From Roseovarius salinarum (GTDB lineage Bacteria; Pseudomonadota; Alphaproteobacteria; Rhodobacterales; Rhodobacteraceae), in NCBI RefSeq assembly GCF_002834145.1, contig NZ_PHNT01000010.1, forward strand, positions 62,001 through 126,000: 64,000 bases of DNA. The letters run 5' to 3'. Under the pieces are notes generated by a model. It made no database searches. It saw only the letters and a program-made list of their open reading frames with translations, and had not been told where the DNA came from. Of the stretch, positions 54,130 to 63,620 are shown one piece after another. Each line of letters begins with the position of its first letter. The first letter of the stretch is position 1. The position numbers and the translations under genes are program-made.

Positions 54130-54959
54130 GTTTTACCTGGTTTCCCGAAGACGCCCCGTCGCCCGTCCCCGTCGGCCCGGTCGGCTGGCTGCGCGCCGGC
54201 CTGCGCGCGGGCGTCATCGCCGCCACGATGCTGGCCGGGCTGGTCGTGCTGCTCCTGCTGCGCGCGGTCGAGCGCCCGGTCTGCGGGCTGGATCGCCCGG
54301 TCACGCCTTTCATCGCGCAGGGATTCTTCCGCCTCGGGCTGGCGGTCATGGGCATCCGCTTTTCCAGCCGCGGGCGGCCGATGCGGCGCCCCGGCGCGGT
54401 CGTGGCCAATCATGCCTCGTGGCTGGACATCTTCGCACTGAACGCGCGCAAGCGGGTCTATTTCGTCTCCAAGTCCGAGGTCGCGCGCTGGCCGGTCATC
54501 GGGTTTCTCGCCCGCGCGGTCGGCACCGTGTTCATCGCGCGCGACCGGCGACGGGCGCGCGAACAGACGGCGCTGTTCGAGGCGCGGCTGAAAGCCGGGC
54601 ACAAGCTGCTGTTCTTCCCCGAAGGCACCTCGACCGACGGGATGCGCGTGCTGCCGTTCAAGTCAACGCTGTTCGCGGCCTTTTTCGCGGACGGCCTGCG
54701 GGAAATGATGCACCTGCAGCCGGTCACGGTCGTCTACCACGCGCCGCGCGGGCAGGATCCGCGCTTCTACGCGTGGTGGGGCGACATGGGGTTCGGCGGG
54801 CACGCCCTGCAGGTGCTGGCCGCCCGGCGCCAGGGGGCGGTCGAGGTGGTCTATCACGCGCCCGTGGCGGTGGCGGACTTCGACAGCCGCAAGGCGCTCG
54901 CCGCGCATCTGGAGGAAAGGGTGCGCGCCGGCATGCCGCCCGAGCGCCGGCAAGGCTGA
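54126..54959 (+). CDS. olsA: Lyso-ornithine lipid O-acyltransferase (OlsA, PlsC family)
   Basis: A 277-residue PlsC-type acyltransferase adding the second acyl chain to lyso-ornithine lipid. A membrane helix lies near 24-43. The catalytic NHASWLD (His-x4-Asp) is near 95, and FFPEGTSTDG near 163 is the acceptor-binding block. Coupling to olsB by a four-base overlap makes ornithine lipid the likely product, although some OlsA proteins also acylate lysophosphatidate. Confidence 0.9.
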   Translation: MSFTWFPEDAPSPVPVGPVGWLRAGLRAGVIAATMLAGLVVLLLLRAVERPVCGLDRPVTPFIAQGFFRLGLAVMGIRFSSRGRPMRRPGAVVANHASWLDIFALNARKRVYFVSKSEVARWPVIGFLARAVGTVFIARDRRRAREQTALFEARLKAGHKLLFFPEGTSTDGMRVLPFKSTLFAAFFADGLREMMHLQPVTVVYHAPRGQDPRFYAWWGDMGFGGHALQVLAARRQGAVEVVYHAPVAVADFDSRKALAAHLEERVRAGMPPERRQG

Positions 54960-54970
54960 GCCCGGCGCGT

Positions 54971-55591
54971 TCAGCCCATCGCGTCGACGAGTTGACCCAG
55001 CGCCGACACCGGGTCGTCGGCGCGCCAGATTTCCTCGCCCACGCCGAAGAAATCGGTGACCGGCGCGATCCGGCGCACGAGGCCGGCGTCGAGCGCACCC
55101 TCGGCCACCACGGGCACCTCGATCATCTGCGACCACCAGTCGAACAGCTCGATGTCGGCGCGGGTGCCGTCGCCCAGGGCACTGTCACCGACGGGGCCGA
55201 AGGCGACGTAGTCGGCGCCCGCCTCTCCGGCGTTCAGCCCGTCGTGGCGCGACGCCCCGCAGAACGCCCCCACGATGGCATCGTTGCCCAGCTGCTTGCG
55301 GGCCTTGCGCACCCCGCGCGCGCCGTCGGGCAGATGCACCCCGTCGAGGCCCAGCCGCTCGACCAGCATCAGGTGGCTGTCGATGACAAGCGCGATGTCG
55401 CGCGCGTGCGTGACCTCGCGGCAGGCATCGGCGGCGCGCGACAACTCGGACTCGTCGCGGCTGGACAGGGCGAGGCGCACGCAGGCCACCTGGTGCGCGT
55501 CGAGCACGGCGGCCAGCACGTCGGGGAACTGCGAAAGCTCGATCTCGGGCGGGGTGATCAGGTAGATCTGCGGCTGCTCGGTCTCGGCCAT
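54971..55591 (-). CDS. ThiE/TenI-like TIM-barrel protein, probably degenerate
   Basis: A 206-residue protein of thiamine phosphate synthase type: IDSHLMLVERLGLDGVHLPD near 80, GAFCGASRHDGLNAGEAGAD near 118 and YVAFGPV near 138. The pyrophosphate-binding Gln-x-Arg-x-Lys strand is replaced by VRLALSS, and the Thr-Lys loop after GP and the final GGI motif are absent. So classical ThiE activity is doubtful. ATG at 55591 is set by AAGGAG eight bases upstream. No other thiamine genes are near. Confidence 0.75.
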   Translation of the reverse strand: MAETEQPQIYLITPPEIELSQFPDVLAAVLDAHQVACVRLALSSRDESELSRAADACREVTHARDIALVIDSHLMLVERLGLDGVHLPDGARGVRKARKQLGNDAIVGAFCGASRHDGLNAGEAGADYVAFGPVGDSALGDGTRADIELFDWWSQMIEVPVVAEGALDAGLVRRIAPVTDFFGVGEEIWRADDPVSALGQLVDAMG

Positions 55592-55756
55592 CGGGGGCGC
55601 TCCTTTGGTCTTTCGCGTCCCTATAGCGTGCGCGCGCTGGTTTGGCCATTCCCGGCGCGGCGCGGTTGCGCCGGGGCTGGCCAACGGCTGGCGATTTCAT
55701 GCTATGACAGGTGCGGGAAGGGCGACCGGAGCGAGCCACATGACGGCAAGGGCGAG

Positions 55757-56752
55757 ATGAGCGGGCTGGAGCGGACGCTGGCGCGCGTGCCGGCCGACCG
55801 GTTCTGGCCGTTGCCGCGCGCCGCCCGCGCCGACGGCACCCCGCGCCGCGCCGGCATCGAGATCGAGTTCGCCGGGCTGACCGAGGGCGGCGCCGCCACG
55901 GTCGTCCAGGATCTCTGGGGCGGCGATGTCGCGGCCCGGGATGAACACGAGGTCCGCCTGGAGGGGACGCGGATGGGCGAGGTGACGGTCAAGCTCGACA
56001 CCGCGCTGACCGCGCAGGGCGGGCATGCGCTGGCCGATGCGTTGCTGGACCTGTCGCGCGTCGTGGTGCCGGTGGAGGTGGTGACCGGACCGCTGCCGCC
56101 GGATGCGCTGCCCGAGGTCGACCGGCTCCTGCGCGCGCTGGAATCGGTGGGCGCGCAAAGCTCGCGCGACGGGGTCTTCTACGGCTTCGGCGTGCACCTG
56201 AACCCCGAGATCGCGGCGCCGGAGCCGGGCCACGTGGTGGGCACCGCGCGCGCCTTCGCGCTGATGGAGGACTGGTTGCGCGCGGCGGACCCGCCGGATT
56301 TCTCACGCCGCGTGCTGCCGTTCGTCGCACCCTGGCCACGGGCCTTCACGGACCGGATCGCGGCCGAGGGCGGGGGCTGGTCGCTCGCGGCGTTGTGCAG
56401 TGCCTATCTTTCGCTCGTGGCCTCGCGCAATCACGGCCTTGACCTTCTGCCCATGCTGGAACACCTGTTTCCCGAAACCGTGCGCGGCGCGCTTCCGGCC
56501 GGGCAGGCCAAGGGCGGCCGGCCCACCTGGCATTTCCGCCTGCCCGAAACGCGCGTGACCGTGCCGGGGTGGTCGCTGGCCTACGAATGGAACCGGTGGG
56601 TGCTGGTCGAACGGGTGGGCGACCGGCCCGCGCTGGTCGAGCATCTGGCACGCGAGTGGGCCGTGCATCGCCGCCGTCTCACGGCGACGCGAAGCGACTG
56701 GGCCCAGACGGTCAACCGGCTGTTGCAGGAGGCCGAGATTTGGGACGGCTGA
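55757..56752 (+). CDS. Amidoligase family protein
   Basis: A 331-residue enzyme of the amidoligase family (distant relatives of glutamine synthetase and GCS). RRAGIEIEFAGLTEGGAATV near 31 supplies the first acidic metal/ATP-binding strand, EVTVKLD near 75 the second, and YGFGVHLNPEI near 140 the His/Asn-containing strand. Such enzymes are predicted to form amide or peptide-like bonds using ATP. It overlaps by 13 bases a GAT-I/PuuD-like hydrolase gene, the pairing noted for this family by Iyer and co-workers. Product unknown. Confidence 0.82.
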   Translation: MSGLERTLARVPADRFWPLPRAARADGTPRRAGIEIEFAGLTEGGAATVVQDLWGGDVAARDEHEVRLEGTRMGEVTVKLDTALTAQGGHALADALLDLSRVVVPVEVVTGPLPPDALPEVDRLLRALESVGAQSSRDGVFYGFGVHLNPEIAAPEPGHVVGTARAFALMEDWLRAADPPDFSRRVLPFVAPWPRAFTDRIAAEGGGWSLAALCSAYLSLVASRNHGLDLLPMLEHLFPETVRGALPAGQAKGGRPTWHFRLPETRVTVPGWSLAYEWNRWVLVERVGDRPALVEHLAREWAVHRRRLTATRSDWAQTVNRLLQEAEIWDG

Positions 56753-57486
56753 GGCCACTGATCGGCGTGACCACCTCGGTGCGCAGTGGCTGGCGTGTCT
56801 ACCCTGTCATCGCCTTCAACCTCTTTCTGGCAGGCGGGCGCGGCGTGCGGTGGGACAGCCGCCGCGACGCCGACATCGGCGCGGTGGACGGGCTCGTCGT
56901 GGGCGGCGGCGACGACATCTCGCCCGAACTCTACCAGGGCGGGCTGGTGGCCACCGCCCGGCTCGACCCGGCGCGCGACGACATGGAACGCGCACTGGTC
57001 ACCGAGGCGCTGGCCGCCGGCAAGCCTGTGCTGGGCATCTGCCGCGGAGCGCAGATGCTCAACGTGGCCCAGGGCGGCACGCTGCACCAGGATGCCTATG
57101 CAAACCACGCGCACAGCCGCTACATCCGCACGATCCTGCCGCGCAAGGACGTGGTCGTGGCCCGCCATACCCTGCTGGCCGAGATCGCGGGGCCGGGCGC
57201 GATGCGCGTCAACGCGCTTCACAGGCAGGCGGTGGACGGGCTGGGCGCGGACCTGCGCGTGGCCGCGCGCGATGCGGGGGGCATGGTGCAGGCCGTGGAA
57301 CGGCGCGCCGATCCGTTCGCCGTGGGCGTCCAGTGGCACCCGGAATACCTGATCTATGCTCGCAGGCAGCGTGCCCTGTTCCGCGCGCTGGTGGCCGCGG
57401 CGGCCGCGGGGCGGGATCATCGCGCGCAGATTCCCGCGGCCGAGGAAACCGCGGATTGGCCCGCCGGCGCGCCGCGGCGGGCATGA
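56740..57486 (+). CDS. Gamma-glutamyl-GABA hydrolase-like class I glutamine amidotransferase (peptidase C26)
   Basis: A 248-residue PuuD-like protein: RPLIGVTTSVRSGWRVY at the N-terminus, VDGLVVGGGDDISPELY near 49, the nucleophile elbow GICRGAQMLN (Cys near 99), and WHPEY with the catalytic His-Glu near 199. The start is TTG at 56740, set by AGGAGG seven bases upstream and inside the amidoligase end; no ATG gives a complete N-terminus. The pair may make and trim a gamma-glutamyl-type amide. Confidence 0.82.
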   Translation: MGRLRPLIGVTTSVRSGWRVYPVIAFNLFLAGGRGVRWDSRRDADIGAVDGLVVGGGDDISPELYQGGLVATARLDPARDDMERALVTEALAAGKPVLGICRGAQMLNVAQGGTLHQDAYANHAHSRYIRTILPRKDVVVARHTLLAEIAGPGAMRVNALHRQAVDGLGADLRVAARDAGGMVQAVERRADPFAVGVQWHPEYLIYARRQRALFRALVAAAAAGRDHRAQIPAAEETADWPAGAPRRA

Positions 57487-57573
57487 CATCCCTGCTTGCC
57501 GGGCCGTTGCAACCCGCCGGGCTGGTCCATATCTCGGCGGTCAAGCACGACTGCCAGATATCAGGTTTCTAGG

Positions 57574-58566
57574 ATGAGCATGGACCCCTACGAGGCGCTC
57601 GGCGTTTCGAAGAACGCAAGCGACGACGAGATAAAGAAGGCCTATCGCAAGATCGCGAAGGAATGCCACCCGGATATCAAGCCGGGCGACAAGGCCGCGG
57701 AAGACAAGTTCAAGGCGGCCGCGGCTGCCTTCGACCTGCTCAAGGATCCGGAGACGCGCGCGCGCTATGACCGGGGCGAGATCGACGCCACCGGCGCGGA
57801 ACGGCCCGAGCGCCAGTTCTATCGCGATTTCGCGCACGCGGGCGACAACCCCTACCAGGCCGGCCGCGGTGGCTTCGGCGCCGAGGAATTCGCGGATTTC
57901 GGAGATGCATCGGACATCTTCTCGGAGTTCCTGCGCCGGGCCGGCATGGGGGCCGGCCCGGGTGGCGGCCCGGCCGGGGGCGCGGGACCGGGCGCGGGAT
58001 TCGGCGGCGCACGGCAGGGCTTCGCGGCGCGCGGACAGGACGTGCGCTACAGCCTCGAGGTGCCCTTCATGACCGCCGCCAAGGGCGGCAAGACGCGGAT
58101 CACGCTGCCTGACGGGCACGGGCTGGAGGTCACCATCCCCGAGGGTGCGCGCGAGGGCCAGACGCTGCGTCTGCGCGGCAAGGGCGGCCCCGGCCTGGGC
58201 GGCGGGCCGGCCGGCGACGCGCTGGTCACGCTGTCGGTGGCCGAGCACAAGCTGTTTTCCCGCGACGGCGACGACATCCTGCTGACCCTGCCCATCACGC
58301 TGGACGAGGCCGTTCTTGGTGGAAGGGTCGAGGCGCCGACGATCGACGGTCCGGTCAAGCTGGCAGTGCCCGAAGGCGCCAGCGGCGGACAGGTGCTGCG
58401 CCTGCGGGGCCGCGGGCTCAAGCGCGCCAAGGGCAGCGGGCGCGGCGACCAGCGCGTGACGCTGCGCATTGCAGCCCCGCCGAAGGTGGACGACGAACTG
58501 GCCGACTTCATGCGAAAATGGCGCGAGAACCACCGCTACGACCCGCGCAAGGGGATGACGCCATGA
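57574..58566 (+). CDS. cbpA: DnaJ-class co-chaperone CbpA
   Basis: A 330-residue J-protein without the zinc-finger region. The J domain spans 4-70 with HPD at 32-34. A long Gly/Ala-rich linker (about 100-150) precedes the two beta-sandwich client-binding domains (about 155-320; [20 protein letters not shown] near the end). It works with DnaK. ATG at 57574 or 57580 are both possible. The stop overlaps cbpM by four bases. Confidence 0.92.
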   Translation: MSMDPYEALGVSKNASDDEIKKAYRKIAKECHPDIKPGDKAAEDKFKAAAAAFDLLKDPETRARYDRGEIDATGAERPERQFYRDFAHAGDNPYQAGRGGFGAEEFADFGDASDIFSEFLRRAGMGAGPGGGPAGGAGPGAGFGGARQGFAARGQDVRYSLEVPFMTAAKGGKTRITLPDGHGLEVTIPEGAREGQTLRLRGKGGPGLGGGPAGDALVTLSVAEHKLFSRDGDDILLTLPITLDEAVLGGRVEAPTIDGPVKLAVPEGASGGQVLRLRGRGLKRAKGSGRGDQRVTLRIAAPPKVDDELADFMRKWRENHRYDPRKGMTP

Positions 58567-58916
58567 CGAAACTGCACACCGAAGAAGAGACACTTGCGCA
58601 TATCGCCGAGCTGAGCCGCGCGCGGCTTGAAACCTACGTCGCCGCGCGGGTCGTCGAGCCGGTGCAGACGGACGCCGGGCTGCGGTTCCGGCCCGTCGAC
58701 ATCGCGCGGCTCGAGCTGTTGTGCGAGCTGGAGACCCATTTCGCGCTGGAACCCGAGGCGCTTGACCTGGTGATGTCGCTGATCGACGAGCTTCACGCGG
58801 CGCACGCGGACCTTGCCGCGCTCATGGACGCGCTGGCCGAGGAGCCGCCGGAGCTGCGCGCGCGACTGGCCGGGGCCGTCGTGGCGCGGCGCACCGGCAC
58901 GCCCGAAACGGGCTGA
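58563..58916 (+). CDS. cbpM: Chaperone modulator CbpM
   Basis: A 117-residue helical protein of the CbpM/MerR-like family: THE N-terminal [40 protein letters not shown] near 41, and a helical C-terminus. CbpM binds the J domain of CbpA and blocks its action on DnaK. It is coupled to cbpA by an ATGA overlap, which supports the assignment. Confidence 0.85.
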   Translation: MTKLHTEEETLAHIAELSRARLETYVAARVVEPVQTDAGLRFRPVDIARLELLCELETHFALEPEALDLVMSLIDELHAAHADLAALMDALAEEPPELRARLAGAVVARRTGTPETG

Positions 58917-58946
58917 CCGCCGGATCCCTGCAAAGGAGGCAAAGAC

Positions 58947-60089
58947 GTGTTCACACAACGCATACCGCTTTTTTCCATACTCGGCTTCCGCGTGAGCCTT
59001 GATTTCACCTGGTTCCTGCTGGCGATCCTGATTGTCTGGAGCCTCGCCAAGGGGTATTTCCCGCAAGTCATCTCCGGCCTCGATCCGGCCACCGGCTGGT
59101 GGCTGGGGATCGCGGGCGCGCTGGGGCTCTTTGCCTCGATCATCATCCACGAGTTCTCGCACGCCATCGTCGCGCGGCAGTTCGACATGCCGATCCGCGG
59201 CATCACGCTGTTCATCTTTGGCGGCGTGGCGGAGATGGAAGAGGAACCGCCCAGCGCGCGGGCCGAGTTCTTCATGGCCATCGCCGGCCCGATCGCCAGC
59301 TACATACTGGCCGGGCTGTGCTGGGCGGTCACGCAGGCATTGCCGGACGCCAGCGCCGCCGCCCCCGCGGGGGCGCTGTTCGGATACCTCGCGCTGATCA
59401 ATCTCGTGCTGGCCACCTTCAACCTGATTCCGGCCTTCCCGCTGGACGGCGGCCGCGTCCTGCGCTCGGCCGTGTGGTGGTGGACCGGCGAAATGGACCG
59501 CGCCACGCGCTACGCGGCCTTTTCGGGGCGGCTGTTCGGCAGCTTCCTGATCGTGCTGGGCGTGATGAGCGTTGTCGCCGGAAATTTCATCGGCGGGCTC
59601 TGGCAGGGCCTGATCGGCATGTTCATCATCGGCGCGGCGGGGTCGTCCGAATCGCGCATGACCCTTCGCAGCGGCCTCGAGGGCGTGCGCGTGCGCCGCC
59701 TGATGGTCGCGGACCCGATCACCGTGCCGTCCGACATGCCCGTTGCGCGCGTGATCGAGGAATATTTCTATGGCCGGCTGCACAAGGTGTTCCCGGTGGT
59801 GCGCGACGGCCGGCTGCTCGGCTCGGTCTCGCTGCAGGACGTCGCCCACGTCGCGCCCGAGGAACGCCACGCGGTCACCGCGGGCCATGTCGTCACGGGC
59901 GAAAGCCTGCGCCGTGCCGTGGCCCCCGACACGCCGGTCCTCGATGCACTGGAGGTCATGAACCAGCACGGGGTCAGCCGCCTGATGGTCGTCGATGACG
60001 GCCAGCTGCGCGGCATGCTGACCATGCGCGACGTGATGACCTACCTTTCGCTACGGCAGGAACTGGGCAACACCCGCACCCGCGCCTGA
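58947..60089 (+). CDS. Site-2 protease family (M50) metalloprotease with CBS pair
   Basis: A 380-residue intramembrane metalloprotease. HEFSH (68-72) is the zinc site in a membrane helix, and NLIPAFPLDGGR near 158 holds the third ligand. Five to six membrane helices fill 1-230. Two CBS domains (about 250-375) face the cytoplasm and may sense nucleotides, as in SpoIVFB-related proteases of this class. The start is GTG with AAAGGAGG upstream. It lies 30 bases behind cbpM. Substrate unknown. Confidence 0.9.
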   Translation: MFTQRIPLFSILGFRVSLDFTWFLLAILIVWSLAKGYFPQVISGLDPATGWWLGIAGALGLFASIIIHEFSHAIVARQFDMPIRGITLFIFGGVAEMEEEPPSARAEFFMAIAGPIASYILAGLCWAVTQALPDASAAAPAGALFGYLALINLVLATFNLIPAFPLDGGRVLRSAVWWWTGEMDRATRYAAFSGRLFGSFLIVLGVMSVVAGNFIGGLWQGLIGMFIIGAAGSSESRMTLRSGLEGVRVRRLMVADPITVPSDMPVARVIEEYFYGRLHKVFPVVRDGRLLGSVSLQDVAHVAPEERHAVTAGHVVTGESLRRAVAPDTPVLDALEVMNQHGVSRLMVVDDGQLRGMLTMRDVMTYLSLRQELGNTRTRA

Positions 60090-60168
60090 ACGCGGGGCCC
60101 GGCCGGGGGGTTTTCAGCCGCCGGTGGCTGGCCTATGAGGCGCGCACACCCACGACCGGAGCCAGCCG

Positions 60169-60918
60169 ATGCCGACCGACACGCCACAGCCCGCCTTCGT
60201 GCTGGTCCGCCCCCAGATGGGCGAGAATATCGGCGCGGCGGCGCGAGCGATGTGGAACTTCGGGCTCGACCGGATGCGGCTCGTGGCGCCGCGGGACGGC
60301 TGGCCCAATCCCAGGGCGACAGCCATGGCAAGCGGGGCGGGGCGCCTGCTGGACGAGGCGACAGTGCACGACGACACCGCCGCGGCCGTGGGCGACTGCC
60401 ATTTCGTGATGGCCACGACCGCGCGCGCGCGGGGCCTGACCAAGCCGGTGTTCACGCCCGAGGCCGCGATGGCCGAGGCCCACGCGCGCATCGGCCGGGG
60501 CGAACGCGTGGCCGTGCTGTTCGGTCCCGAGCGCGCCGGGCTCGAAAACGACGACGTGGCGCGCGCCAACGCGATCATCAACGTGCCCGTCAACCCGGAG
60601 TTTCCCAGTCTCAACCTCGCCCAGTGCGTGCTGCTCACGGGGTACGAATGGCGCCGCGCGCGCGACGACGCGCCCCCGGGCCGGCGGGTCGGGATGGCCG
60701 GCACCGAGCCCGCGCCCGCGATCGAGGTCGAAAAGCTCGCCGCGCACTACGAGCAGCGGCTGGAGGAGGCGGGATTCTTCTTTCCCGACCACAAGGCCGA
60801 GGGCATGAAGACCAACATGCGCAATCTCTGGTCGCGGCTTCCGCTGACCCGGGCGGACGTGCAGATGCTGCACGGGGTGATGCGGCAGATGGTCCGCTGG
60901 AAGAACCGCGGCGGCTGA
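60169..60918 (+). CDS. tRNA 2'-O-methyltransferase TrmJ-like (SpoU family)
   Basis: A 249-residue SPOUT methyltransferase. RPQMGENIGAAARAMWNFG (motif 1), ALFGPERAGL-type VLFGPERAGLENDDV (motif 2) and NPEFPSLNLAQCVLLTGYEW (motif 3) form the knotted SAM site. The C-terminal extension with MKTNMRNLWSRLPLTRADV fits TrmJ, which methylates position 32 of tRNAs. It stands between the site-2 protease and heme A synthase genes. Confidence 0.9.
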   Translation: MPTDTPQPAFVLVRPQMGENIGAAARAMWNFGLDRMRLVAPRDGWPNPRATAMASGAGRLLDEATVHDDTAAAVGDCHFVMATTARARGLTKPVFTPEAAMAEAHARIGRGERVAVLFGPERAGLENDDVARANAIINVPVNPEFPSLNLAQCVLLTGYEWRRARDDAPPGRRVGMAGTEPAPAIEVEKLAAHYEQRLEEAGFFFPDHKAEGMKTNMRNLWSRLPLTRADVQMLHGVMRQMVRWKNRGG

Positions 60919-60978
60919 GCGCGCTTGAAGGCCCCCGCGGGGCGAACTAACCTTCCGGCGACTGGCAAGGGGCGGATC

Positions 60979-62118
60979 ATGAGCGGCAATCGCAGCATTT
61001 TCGAGGAAGTGGGCGAAGAAGGCCCGCAGAGCCGGCCGCAGGGCGGACTGATCGACCGCGGCCGCGGCGGCGCGCGCCGGGCGATCCGGGCGTGGCTGAT
61101 CGCGCTGTTCACGCTGGTGGTGGTGATGATCGTTGTGGGTGGCCTGACCCGTCTGACCGACAGCGGCCTGTCGATCACCGAATGGAAACCGGTCACGGGT
61201 GCGCTGCCGCCGATGTCCGATGCCGCCTGGGAAGAGGAATTCGAGAAATACAAGCAGATCCCCGAGTTCCAGATCCAGAACAAGTGGATGGCGCTGGAGG
61301 ACTTCAAGGTCATCTACTGGTGGGAATGGGGCCACCGGCAACTGGGCCGCGTCATCGGTCTGGTCTGGGCGGTCGGCTTCGTCGGGTTCCTCGCGGCCCG
61401 TAAGATCCCGCCGGGCTGGACGGCCCGGTTGCTGTTTCCCGGCCTTCTGGGCGGCGTGCAGGGGGCCGTGGGCTGGTGGATGGTCGCCTCGGGGCTGGAG
61501 GACGGCATGCTCGACGTCGCCAGCTACAGGCTGGCCACGCACCTGGGCCTGGCCTTCGTGATCCTCGGCCTGCTGGCCTGGTACGTCTTCATGCTGGGGC
61601 GCGAGGAACGCGCGCTGATGCAGGCCCGCCGCGGCCGCGAGGCAAGACTGTTCACCCGCGCCACCGGCTGGCTGCACTTCGCCTTCCTGCAGATCCTCGT
61701 GGGCGCGCTCGTGGCGGGCATCGACGCCGGGCGCACCTACACCGACTGGCCGCTGATGGCCGGGCAGGTGATACCGCCCGACCCCTTCGCGCTGGAGCCC
61801 GCGTGGCGCAACGTCTTCGAGAATCCCGGGCTGGTGCAGTTCGTCCACCGGGTGCTGGGTTACCTGCTGCTGGCCTACGGCGTCTTCGCCTGGGTGACGG
61901 GGCGGCGCAGTGCGCATCCGGCCACGCGCACGGCCTTCACCGCGGCCTTCCTCGCCCTGCTGCTGCAGGTCGTCCTCGGGATCGTCACCGTGATCTACGC
62001 CGCCCCGTGGCAGGTGGCCATCGTGCACCAGTTGCTGGCCGTGGTGGTCTGGGTTCTGATCCTGCGTGCCCGGTTCCTGAGCCTTTACCCGCACGCGCAA
62101 TCGCTAAGGGGGGCCTGA
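60979..62118 (+). CDS. ctaA: Heme A synthase (COX15/CtaA)
   Basis: A 379-residue eight-helix membrane enzyme oxidising heme O to heme A for aa3-type oxidase. Paired heme-ligand histidines occur in WWEWGHRQLGR (near 116), ATHLGLAF (near 188), QFVHRVLGY (near 290) and AIVHQLLA (near 352). A hydrophilic N-terminus of about 35 residues precedes helix 1; VVGGLTRLTDSGLSITEWKP is the family's hallmark. ATG at 60979 has AAGGGG upstream. The next gene starts one base after the stop. Confidence 0.94.
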   Translation: MSGNRSIFEEVGEEGPQSRPQGGLIDRGRGGARRAIRAWLIALFTLVVVMIVVGGLTRLTDSGLSITEWKPVTGALPPMSDAAWEEEFEKYKQIPEFQIQNKWMALEDFKVIYWWEWGHRQLGRVIGLVWAVGFVGFLAARKIPPGWTARLLFPGLLGGVQGAVGWWMVASGLEDGMLDVASYRLATHLGLAFVILGLLAWYVFMLGREERALMQARRGREARLFTRATGWLHFAFLQILVGALVAGIDAGRTYTDWPLMAGQVIPPDPFALEPAWRNVFENPGLVQFVHRVLGYLLLAYGVFAWVTGRRSAHPATRTAFTAAFLALLLQVVLGIVTVIYAAPWQVAIVHQLLAVVVWVLILRARFLSLYPHAQSLRGA

Positions 62119-62119
62119 G

Positions 62120-63598
62120 ATGGCAGCCTATGACGAGCTGATGGCGCATGAGCGCGCCACCCAGGCGCTGGAGCAGGTGGCCGGGCGGCTGAACTGGGAC
62201 CAGGAAACCATGATGCCCCGCGGGGCCGCCGCCCAGCGCGCCGAGGAGGCCGGCGCCCTAAAGGCCGTGATCCATGCCCGCCGGACCGACCCGCGCCTGG
62301 GCGATTGGCTCGCGCAGGCACGGGCGCCGGACGCGGCCGGTCAGGCCCAGCTGAGACTGATACGCCGCGCGTACGCGCGGCACACCCGCGTGCCCGCCGG
62401 GCTGGCGGAGACGCTGGCGCGCACCACCAGCCGTGCGCAGGGTGCCTGGGCCGAGGCCCGCGCGGCCGACGATTTCGCCGCCTTCGCACCGGTGCTGGCC
62501 GAGGTGCTGGCGCTCAAGCGGCAGGAGGCCGCCGCGCTGGCCGAGGGACGCGACGATGGCGACCTTTACGATGCGTTGCTGGACGACTTCGAGCCGGGCG
62601 CCCGGACGGCCGACCTGGTCCCGATGTTCGAGGCCTTGCGGCCGGCACTGGTGGACCTGCGCGAACGCGCCCTGGCCGCGCCGCCCCCCGCACCCGTGAC
62701 CGGCCATTTCGACGAGGCCAGGCAGATCGCGCTGGCCCGCCGTCTGGCGCGCGCTTTCGGCTATGACGAAACGCGCGGTCGGCTGGACACGGCTGTGCAC
62801 CCCTTTTCCGCGGGGTCGGGCGACGACGTGCGGATCACCACGCGCACCGATCCGGGCGATCCCTTCAACTGCCTTTATTCCACGATCCACGAAACGGGCC
62901 ACGCCTGCTACGAGCAGGGGATCGACCGCGCCTACGCGCTGACACCCGTGGGGCAGGGCGTGTCTATGGGCGTGCACGAAAGCCAGAGCCGGCTTTACGA
63001 GAACCAGCTGGGCCGGTCGCGTGCCTTCTGCCACTGGTTACACGGCGAGATGCGCGACACCTTCGGCGACCTGGGCGTCGAGGGGGCAGAGGGTTTCTAC
63101 CGGGCGGTCAACCGCGTCCACCGCGGGTTCATCCGCACCGAGGCCGACGAGGTGCAGTACAACCTGCACGTCCTTTTGCGGTTCGACCTCGAGCGCGCGA
63201 TGATCGCCGGCGACCTTGCTGCCGGGGATCTCGAGGCGGCATGGAACGACCGGTTCGCGGCCGATTTCGGCTACGAGGTGCCGAACCCCGCGCAGGGCTG
63301 CCTGCAGGACGTGCACTGGTCGGTCGGGCTGTTCGGGTATTTCCCGACCTACACGCTTGGCAACGTCTATGCCGGTTGCCTGCACGCGGCGTTGCGTGCC
63401 GATCTGCCAAGGCTCGACGACGACCTTGCAAACGGCGACCCACGGGCGGCCACGGCGTGGCTTCGCGCGGCGCTCCAGCGGCACGGCGGTCTGCGGACAC
63501 CGCGCGAAACGATCGAGGCGGCGTGCGGGGCGCCCCCGTCGGAGGCGCCCCTGGTGACCTATCTCGAAGAGAAGTTCGGCGCGCTCTGCGCCGACTGA
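62120..63598 (+). CDS. M32 family metallocarboxypeptidase (Taq type)
   Basis: A 492-residue cytoplasmic, all-helical zinc carboxypeptidase. The HETGH zinc motif is at 257-261 (STIHETGHACYEQG), with the downstream Glu in SMGVHESQSRLYENQ near 283 as third ligand. RTEADEVQYNLHVLLRF near 339 and the HWSVGLFGYFPTYTLGN segment near 397 are family blocks. Length is standard. It starts one base after ctaA, so probably shares its transcript, though the functions are unrelated. Confidence 0.93.
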   Translation: MAAYDELMAHERATQALEQVAGRLNWDQETMMPRGAAAQRAEEAGALKAVIHARRTDPRLGDWLAQARAPDAAGQAQLRLIRRAYARHTRVPAGLAETLARTTSRAQGAWAEARAADDFAAFAPVLAEVLALKRQEAAALAEGRDDGDLYDALLDDFEPGARTADLVPMFEALRPALVDLRERALAAPPPAPVTGHFDEARQIALARRLARAFGYDETRGRLDTAVHPFSAGSGDDVRITTRTDPGDPFNCLYSTIHETGHACYEQGIDRAYALTPVGQGVSMGVHESQSRLYENQLGRSRAFCHWLHGEMRDTFGDLGVEGAEGFYRAVNRVHRGFIRTEADEVQYNLHVLLRFDLERAMIAGDLAAGDLEAAWNDRFAADFGYEVPNPAQGCLQDVHWSVGLFGYFPTYTLGNVYAGCLHAALRADLPRLDDDLANGDPRAATAWLRAALQRHGGLRTPRETIEAACGAPPSEAPLVTYLEEKFGALCAD

Positions 63599-63620
63599 TC
63601 GCGCCCGACGTCGGCGTCGA

